Source: Nelumbo lutea
Taxonomy: Eukaryota > Streptophyta > Magnoliopsida > Proteales > Nelumbonaceae
Direction: 5' to 3'
Length of the DNA stretch: 64,000 bases
Assembly: GCA_022828595.1 (NCBI GenBank)
Contig: JAKGHH010000001.1
Span: 73,218,401-73,282,400, forward strand
The notes below the pieces were generated by a model. That model saw only the letters and a list, made by a program, of their open reading frames with translations. It made no database searches and had not been told where the DNA came from. Numbering within the stretch: position 1 is the stretch's first letter; each line of letters begins with the position of its first letter. This document shows positions 56,897-64,000 of the stretch, one piece after another. The position numbers and the translations under genes are program-made.

Positions 56897-58370
56897 GTGT
56901 CTGGTATGCATTTTGTCATCTTTTACTTATTGGATTTCATCTGAAGTTTGGACTATATGTAGGCATAAACCTCTCTCTCGATAACTCCATTTGCAACAAA
57001 GAAAAGTTAAGGACATTCTTGTCCTTTAATTTTTCTATCAATAAAATTTAAATAATTTTGAAATCCACATAATGGGGAAATATTTAAGTAATTAATCCTT
57101 AAAAAATAACTTATATTGAATAGGGAGCTACGGTATGTGGGATGAAATTTGTCGAATAGACAAAGGAGACATGAATGGACATGTGAGATAAGAAGAGCAC
57201 ATTTATTTCTAACATATAATTAACTTTTTTTATCCTTCAATAAAATAATTACCTTTATTATATATTTAAGAAAATTGATTTCATTGTCCCATCTATATCT
57301 ATATGTTAAAACTGAATGTGCCAAGTTAGCACTTTCATGCTTTCTGCTTGTTTTTATAAGGCACTTATCTTTTTTTTTTTTTTTTTGAATTTTTCTAATT
57401 TTAAAATGAACAAAATAACTCAAGTGGTCAATCACCTTTAAGGTTTTTATCTCCCATCATTAACTCACCATGAACTCTCTCTCTCTCTCTTTCATTAACT
57501 CCTTTAATCATCTCTCCCCATTAATTATGCAATTAACTTTGCAATTTTAATTCATGCCACTAATTCTCTCCTCTCCATTACTCCACTAATTAATTAACTT
57601 TAGATATATTTACATTAAATTATAGTTATTAATAAAAATGGTTATATTGAAATGGAGATGTTCAATGAAGTATTATTAGGCTAAATAATCTACTTCCATT
57701 TAAAAACTAGTTATTTTAAGTAATCAATTAATTTGCATTTTAGAATAAATATTATTTATTTCACTCGACAAATAAAACCAATATTTTAAAATTTGACTTA
57801 GAGACTAAATAGTCTTTTCCTCTAGGTGATGGTTCAATGACTCATCTATATATGTATAATATTATATAATATAATTATATTTTAATGTGTGTGTATTATT
57901 TTAGGTATAATTTGCACCTTTATTTTAGTTTTATTTTTTACAAATAAAAGAGCTCAAAATTGAAAATTGAGGCCAAAAATTGAGTTTTTTTGTATAGTGG
58001 GGTTGTAAAAATCACAAGTTACAAAAAAAAAAAAAAAATCACCTAGCCAAACAACCAAGCACAAAGTTGAGTTTTCAGAAGTTTTCAATACATTGTATAT
58101 TGTAACCTATGATCCAATGACTTGGTCAAAAGGGTCAATGGTTCAATCGCCTAGGTCGAACAAGTTTTGACTAAATCAATGGTTTTTGACAAAATAGTGG
58201 GTTTTAGGAAACCCAAAATTAGAAATAAAACCGAGTAATGGCTTGAACAATTCAACTATCCAAGTCAACAATAGGTTGAAAACATTGAATAAAACTGAAT
58301 AAAAATTATAATCCATTTATTTTCTATTTCAAAATAATTAAAGTTAATTAACTATATATAAAATAGGTGC
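56897..58370. other. Spacer with decayed repeats
   Basis: 57835-58300 has GGTTCAATG and TTGAACAATTCAAC phrases like other hAT MITEs here, but no termini. AAAATTATAATCCATTTAT occurs twice (about 58303 and 58371). No gene seen. Confidence 0.4.
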
Positions 58371-58926
58371 AAAAATTATAATCCATTTATAAAACCTCGG
58401 GTTTTCAAACTATCCTATGAACCTCCCTTGTATTTTGACCTTAACAAAAACCTCCCCTATTGTTTTGAAAATAGGTGCAAATATCTTCCTCCCATTAGCA
58501 TTGTAAATAGAAAATGCTGATGTAATGCACTATTTTTTTTTTTAAACATCAAACCTACCCTTAACCATCTTCATTCAGATGTAAATTTACTAAAATACTT
58601 TGAAAAAAAAAAAAGATTTGCTTTCTTTTACTTTACTTCAACCTTTTAACCTTACTTTGTCTAAGAAGAGTAGAGAGATTTACACTTCGAAATTTGTCAG
58701 GCAAAATAAATTAATGGAGAGTAAAATTGAAATTTTAAATTTTGTATGTTAAAGTTTTAATAATGATAAGGGTATTTTGTTAACTTCGATGCATTTATTA
58801 TTGAAAAACTAACTAGAAGAAGGTATTTGCACTTATTTTTTAAACTATAGGGGAGAATTTGTTAAGGCCAAAATACAAGGGTGGTTTATAGAATTGTTAC
58901 AAAGAGGAGTTTTTTTTATAATTTTA
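58371..58926. mobile_element. Inverted-repeat element, Mutator-MITE-like
   Basis: The arms of about 110 bp mirror each other: CTCCCTTGTATTTTGACCTT and AACAAAAACCTCCCCTAT left, ATAGGGGAGAATTTGTTAAG and AAAATACAAGGGTGG right. The core is simple A+T-rich spacer. Exact ends and duplication are not resolved. Confidence 0.7.
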
Positions 58927-59395
58927 TCTAAAAAATAATAACAAACCAATAAAAATTAAAAATTAATAACAAAATTAACATCAAAATACAAAATATAATA
59001 CAAATTTATCTAGAAAATAAAAAATTGGCTACTCTCATTAAAAGACAACTAGGATTGTGATAAAATGAATAAGACATAACCTAAATATAATACAAATTTA
59101 TCGCTTAATTGAAAATATCATAGAACTCCTTCCTCAATTTAATTTATAAAACACGAATTTGAAATAAGAATGTAACTACAATATGAGAATTGGACCATCA
59201 ATCATAAAGAAAGCAATAAATCTTGTGGCAGAAATTTGATACAGTGCAGCATATCATTAAACCATGAGAAATCACCATTGATCTGGGACCGATGCTCTTT
59301 TGAGCTGGGCCATACCCGCGTTCATGTCATCTCAATTTGGCCTACCTATGGCTGGCCGAAAGGATCAATGGTTGAATATTCAATAGGATCGTTAA
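58927..59395. other. Spacer
   Basis: Nothing recognised. A 62-codon frame at 59236-59424 runs into the MITE and is probably fortuitous. Confidence 0.45.
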
Positions 59396-59506
59396 GGCTC
59401 AATTTGGAAGGAGTACAAATATAAATATATAGTGTATAATTCTTATATTTTGTATCATTTTGTATGTATTTATATATTTGCGTTTGTATTTTTTTTTAAA
59501 TTGAAC
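59396..59506. mobile_element. Tourist-type MITE, copy D
   Basis: GGCTCAATTTGGAAGGAGTA begins after TTAA, and AAATTGAAC ends before TTAA. Same family as copies A-C. Confidence 0.75.
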
Positions 59507-60569
59507 TTAACGTATAGACAACTTTGTTCATTTAAAGTTTTTTTTGCAATAAAGAAAAACGAAAAAAAGAAAATCTATGATACAAAAAAGATATGATATG
59601 AAAAGAGTTTTGATCAATTAAAATCCACCTATGAATTTTGATAAATAGCATCTAATTGGCTACTATGTTTATGATTTCAGTGCTTATTAATTAATTATTT
59701 TGCGGCTGATATCATATATTTCCCATATCATAGTCGAACCCCCCCCCCCCAAAAAAACAAGAACACGCTACTCTTTCGTAAGCTCTCCCCTTCTTTTTTC
59801 GCATTTTAACTAATGAAAAACTAAAAATGAAATGGAGTTTGCCCCGTTAGAAGGAATGAATAATGAAGGTAATAAAAAAGCAAAGAAAAAGTGACTTCAA
59901 ATTTGAGTTTGAACGGTTATTCTCCTCATATGTGACAACTTTTAATCCTTTTGGTAAAAACACTTTTTTCTAAAATTTGAAAATAACTTTATTTCCTTTA
60001 ATCTTAAAATGAAAGAAATCACCGAAATGCCAGGCTTTAAAAAAAAAAAAAAAAGGGAAATAATCACCGAAATGTCGGCCGGGGAGCAAGCAGGTCCACT
60101 AAGAGTTGGGGTGCTACCGACCGGCCAAGTCAGTCTAACATAGCACGGCCGGTCACAAAGAATTGGGACCGTGGGCATGGGCAGTTGGGCATAGAGCCGT
60201 GCGTGGTTCGATGGGGACTTTCACGGTGGGACTTGGGTTGGAACTTGGAGCACCGACAAATGCAAGACTGACGAGGCAAGTAGGCAACGGGACGGGAAGA
60301 TCACGCCCACTATTAATCATCTTTTAATTACGTTTTCGGCATTAGTCACAACTCACAACAATAGTCGCTTCAGTTACGGCTTCTTCGAGCCAAGCCGTGT
60401 TCTTCGGCTCAAGTTAAACCTACTCATGGCCCGTTTGGGAGGGTCAGGGCCGAAGCGTTGGTTGAGCGAGCTGCTTTCGCGCCCATTTGGTTTGGAAGGG
60501 TTGAAGCGCAGCGGCTTCTGATTTGCCCTGGTGGGCCTCATTTGTACAGTGTATAAGCTATGTTCGGTG
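59507..60569. other. Spacer, locally GC-richer
   Basis: 60060-60560 is clearly less A+T-rich than its surroundings and contains an inverted GACCGGCC/GGCCGGTC pair (60118-60152). No gene could be supported. Confidence 0.4.
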
Positions 60570-60674
60570 TACGGGTGCAATTTTTGTGGGTTAGGATTGG
60601 GATTTTGTCAAAATTCCAATGGCCCAACCCGAAGCCAGAGTCCAAAATAGTGTTGGGTCCGATTTACACCCCTA
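60570..60674. mobile_element. Very short hAT MITE, 105 bp
   Basis: TACGGGTGCAATTTTTG and CGATTTACACCCCTA are imperfect inverted ends. Flanks GTTCGGTG (60562-60569) and ATTCGATG (60675-60682) agree at six of eight bases. Confidence 0.6.
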
Positions 60675-60682
60675 ATTCGATG

Positions 60683-61398
60683 GAAAAATCCAGAGAACAC
60701 AAATAAATTGCCAATCAATATTTTACTTTTTCTTCAAACCAAACATAGCTTAAAGGCTGCTAATATTTCAGCATTTTTGAATAATTTACCCAAAACGTTT
60801 CAAAACAGTTGACTCAGCTTAGAAGAATATTCAACTCAGTCCTCTCAAAGAGTCAAAGGAGTCACTTTACTAAGCTGGTTTGGATAAGCCACCAAAAGAA
60901 GCTTCACCATAAAGCCATGTATGGCTTTCAAATAATCATTTTTCATGCATTCTTCGAGTTTTTTTACCAAACATTGTTTATAAAATTATCTGTGGGATCC
61001 AATTGTAAAAAATTCATTTCATGAAAACCCTCCCAAACAATCACTATTAGACCTTGGCCACCATTCAGAAGTTTCCACATGGCACCGAACCAAGGGGTAG
61101 AACATGTATTTCGCCCCACCTTGGAAGAAAGGTGGACGATGTAGCTGAGATTGGTGATTCACCCACGTAAACACAACCATACTGAGTTGACACGCTATGC
61201 GAGCTAATGTTACAGGCTCGTCTAGGTGACAAAGGAAGAGACACAGTGACATCGCTAGAGAAGCTAATTTGACTGCTAACAACGTTGTGAAAGCTTCTCT
61301 TTCCCTTTCAAGGACTAAAACTTGGTCTTAATTTCTTTATATATATATTTTATTGACTTCCGTTGTTAAGAGATTACTACATTTCTAATGAGTAAGTT
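60683..61398. other. Spacer
   Basis: An 87-codon minus frame (61019-61282) has no recognisable motif. No other feature. Confidence 0.4.
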
Positions 61399-61406
61399 GT
61401 TGAATG

Positions 61407-62231
61407 TAGAGGTGTCAATTGGATTGGATTTGGTCCAATACGATCCAATCTAATGTGAATTCACTTATAAGTGGATTGGACCTAATCTAGTCCAAATTCA
61501 ATACAAACTAAATTCAACCCAATTTATTAAAATGTAAATAGACTAGATTGCATCCAATCCAAACTGAATGAAATATCAAAAATTATATAAAAATACAAAA
61601 AATATATTAAAATAAAGAAAATCTGAAAATTACAAAAATATACACTTTTGGCAGTGAAAAAACATTTTTGTAAAAGTTCTTTTATAAAAGTATTTTCGTA
61701 TAAGTGCTTTTGTAAAAGTACTTTCATAGAAGTGCTTTTATAAAAGTGGTTTCGTAAAAGTGCTTTTATAAAAATGTTTTCATAAAAGTATTTTTCATAG
61801 AAGTGCTTTTATAAAAATGTTTTTATAAAAGTGCTTTGTAAAAGTTTTTCCATAAAGCGCTTTTGTAAAAGTACTTCCATAAAAGTGTTTTTATAAAATT
61901 ACTTCCATAAAAATTCTTTTGTATGTATAAAAGTACTTTTAGAAAAGTGCATTCATAAAAACGTTTTCGTAAAAGTGTTTTCATAAAATTACTTTCATAA
62001 AAGTGATTTTATATCGGCTTCAGTTTTGATTGGTTTCAAATTTGACAAGGGTTTGGCATCATGATCGGATTATTGGAAATTTGATTTAGATCCAATTCAA
62101 ACCACTAAGAATATGGACCGATTTATTTTGGATTGGACCAATCCAATAATTATAACAGGTCATCTAAATCCGATTTGATAAGGTTTAGATCGAATTGAAT
62201 CCAATCCAAAACCAGTCGATTGACACCCCTA
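61407..62231. mobile_element. Non-autonomous hAT element, 825 bp, carrying a minisatellite
   Basis: Ends TAGAGGTGTCAATTGGATTG and CGATTGACACCCCTA are inverted. GTTGAATG at 61399-61406 and 62232-62239 is a perfect 8-bp target duplication. The arms repeat GGATTGGA and TCCAATCCAA. The middle is occupied by a 14-bp tandem array. No coding sequence. Confidence 0.93.
61671..62011. repeat. 14-bp minisatellite, about 24 copies
   Basis: The unit is TAAAAGTGCTTTTA with variants such as TAAAAGTACTTTCA. By eye 24 units fit, nearly all exactly 14 bases (two of 13, one of 15, two small extra insertions). Each unit is close to a palindrome. The array sits inside the hAT element. Confidence 0.92.
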
Positions 62232-62239
62232 GTTGAATG

Positions 62240-63496
62240 GAATCAGAATGAATTGCCACAGGTTTCTTCAAAGAGAAAAAGAATAATACATATATCTGGA
62301 GTCTGGATGCATCCAAAAATATTATTCTTGTTGATCTTCTCTACCACACTTAGCTGTACAAAAGTATTATTTAAAGTTTGAACCCAAAGGTTCCAGCAGA
62401 TTAAGATTACCCTAGTTGTAAGGAAAGAATAGTGGGGGCATACGGATCAAAAGTGATAATGTGATATGGCATAATTGAAGGGGGCTAGAAGAATTAATGA
62501 AAAACCGAAAAAAAAGAAAGATTTGAATGAAACTGTAGAAATAATAAGAAATGATTTAAGCACTCATAATTTAAACGATGAATATGACACTAAAAAGAAC
62601 AGAATCACAAAATGGAATACGTGTAACCCACATTGAATACTTTGGACAAAGCTGATATTATATTAGTCCTAAAAAATGATATGAAAAAGGAGGTTAAGGG
62701 GAAGTTATCAATGGCGCCTGACAGGAAAAAGGCATTTTATTATTCCAATACATTCAATTACCAAATTTAACATATATCTTATAGTATAGTGCCCATTGAT
62801 ATTAATTCAGTAGGGCTGTGTGTGGTTGCACACAAAGTGAAGGAATATGAAATGGTTATCGTGGTAAGGAAATAAATTACCTTATTAATTTTGCTGGTGT
62901 TTTGTTAAATTTCACAAATAAATATCTGATTAATAGAGAAATATATTTGAAAGATATAAGAAGAGCGGCCTCGATTAAAAGAAATATCAACTATTCACTT
63001 CCCTTCAAATAGATCTGACTTTTTTTTTTTTTTGGAAAATATTTCATTTTCCTCATTCATTTTATGTGCAACCAAATGCCATAATTGATATGGGTTACTA
63101 TTTGGTTGTGGTACATTAATTGCTCAAAATCAGTTAAACATATTCTTACTAGTACATGTTTAAAGTTTCTGTGAATCATATCAAGGGTCAATATATAGTA
63201 CATTAAAAACAAGAACGGTGAACGAATATCCATTAGATTAGATTAGAGACTAGAGTATATAAATATTGTAAACTTTTCGAAGCATAATACTAAACTACCA
63301 AAGTCATATATATTGACAAACACCCCCTCCCCCTGAATAGCTAATTTTTGGTTTCAAATATGTTTTCCATGTATTTCCAAACCAAGATTATGTTTTGTTT
63401 TTGAAACTCATAAAATCATAATACTGATGACAATAAAATTTACATCCCAGATGGCAATTTATATAAGGTTTGTAAAGATTTTTCTACTTTCTCCTT
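62240..63496. other. Spacer
   Basis: A+T-rich sequence with no gene or transposon terminus recognised. Confidence 0.45.
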
Positions 63497-63506
63497 CCTT
63501 TCTCTA

Positions 63507-63697
63507 AGTTCAGATCTGTGCCCCACAAAGGGACACCTCACAATGTTTCACAGCACATTTCCGTCGTGTATTGAAATTTTTTTTCGATAATGATATCATC
63601 ATTTTTAGTACATCATCAGAAGATATTTTTAATACACAACAGGGATGTACTGTGGGACATTGTGGGGCGCCCCTTTGTGGGGCATAGATGTGAACTC
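63507..63697. mobile_element. Inverted-repeat MITE, 191 bp, Mutator-like duplication
   Basis: AGTTCAGATCTGTGCCCCAC mirrors GTGGGGCATAGATGTGAACT, and the two halves pair almost throughout. CCTTTCTCTA at 63497-63506 and 63698-63707 is a perfect 10-bp direct repeat. A half copy lies at 8162-8245. Confidence 0.88.
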
Positions 63698-63707
63698 CCT
63701 TTCTCTA

Positions 63708-64000
63708 CTTTCTCCTTCAAATTAAACCCATCCTAAATGGTTTTTAGAATTATTTCCCTGAGAAGACGGAATGAATTGTTCACTTCACACCTTAAAGGCT
63801 TAAACAACAATTTATCAGCTCTAAGAAATTCCTGTCTTAGAGCCGATAACTTGTCTGCATTGGAGCTGGGCCTCTCTCACACATCATTATTAATGGAGAT
63901 CTGTAAAAGATAAGTATTCTCCGGTTGAACTTCAACACTAGAGTTCATACGATTCAATACCGTGATTGCTGATTGCAGGAATTTTTGTTGACTTTTGTCT
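63708..64000. other. Spacer to window end
   Basis: Nothing recognised. TTGCTGATTGCAG near the end resembles a splice acceptor, but too little sequence follows to judge. Confidence 0.35.

Noticed and set aside
61019..61282. 87-codon minus-strand frame
   Set aside because: No recognisable motif, no splice or promoter context, and length expected by chance here.
61671..62011. Regular repeats resembling a CRISPR array
   Set aside because: Units of 14 bp are contiguous with no spacers, and the sequence is a plant nuclear transposon.

Overview
The window looks like plant nuclear DNA, most likely from an angiosperm. It is A+T-rich and packed with plant-type transposable elements: Ty3/gypsy of the Tat lineage, Ty1/copia, hAT, Mutator-like (MULE), CACTA, Tourist-type MITEs and a small Helitron. 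The few gene-like pieces are short exons with GT/AG borders. No complete host protein-coding gene, tRNA, rRNA or CRISPR array is visible. Coordinates are from hand reading and fuzzy ends are good to about 10-50 bases.

Layout. 1-0.87 kb (minus strand): decayed hAT transposase running off the left edge. 3.1-5.66 kb: 5'-truncated copia element with its 3' LTR. 5.77-7.53 kb: Mutator-like element with terminal inverted repeats of about 270 bp. 8-17.7 kb: MITEs, unclassified repeats, a 227-bp Helitron, CACTA ends, and one exon of an S28 serine carboxypeptidase (EDA2-like) at 12.70-12.82 kb. 17.9-21.8 kb: internally deleted, LTR-less Tat-type gypsy copy. 22-27.8 kb: A+T-rich spacer with a 486-bp hAT element, one exon-like block and a LINE fragment. 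27.83-38.87 kb: full-length Tat-type gypsy element on the minus strand, with both LTRs and a perfect 5-bp target duplication. 39-64 kb: spacer broken up by many small DNA transposons, some nested, plus an RNase H-domain relic at 54.5 kb.

The large gypsy element carries gag, protease, reverse transcriptase, RNase H, a second RNase H and integrase on the minus strand. Between integrase and the 3' LTR it carries an extra gene on the opposite strand with its own TATA box and two introns. The same two introns occur at matching places in the second Tat copy at 17.9-19.6 kb, so the antisense gene is a spliced lineage component and not a chance reading frame. The complete copy is dead: stops and frameshifts occur throughout, and several catalytic Asp codons have become Asn by G-to-A changes of the kind cytosine methylation leaves behind.

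At least seven non-autonomous hAT elements are delimited by 8-bp (once 9-bp) target duplications. One of them contains a 24-copy, 14-bp minisatellite. Three uncharacterised repeat families occur twice each in opposite orientation. I saw no convincing new cellular system. The items most worth a second look are the spliced antisense gene of the Tat element, the minisatellite-bearing hAT element, the unclassified repeats and the three isolated exons.
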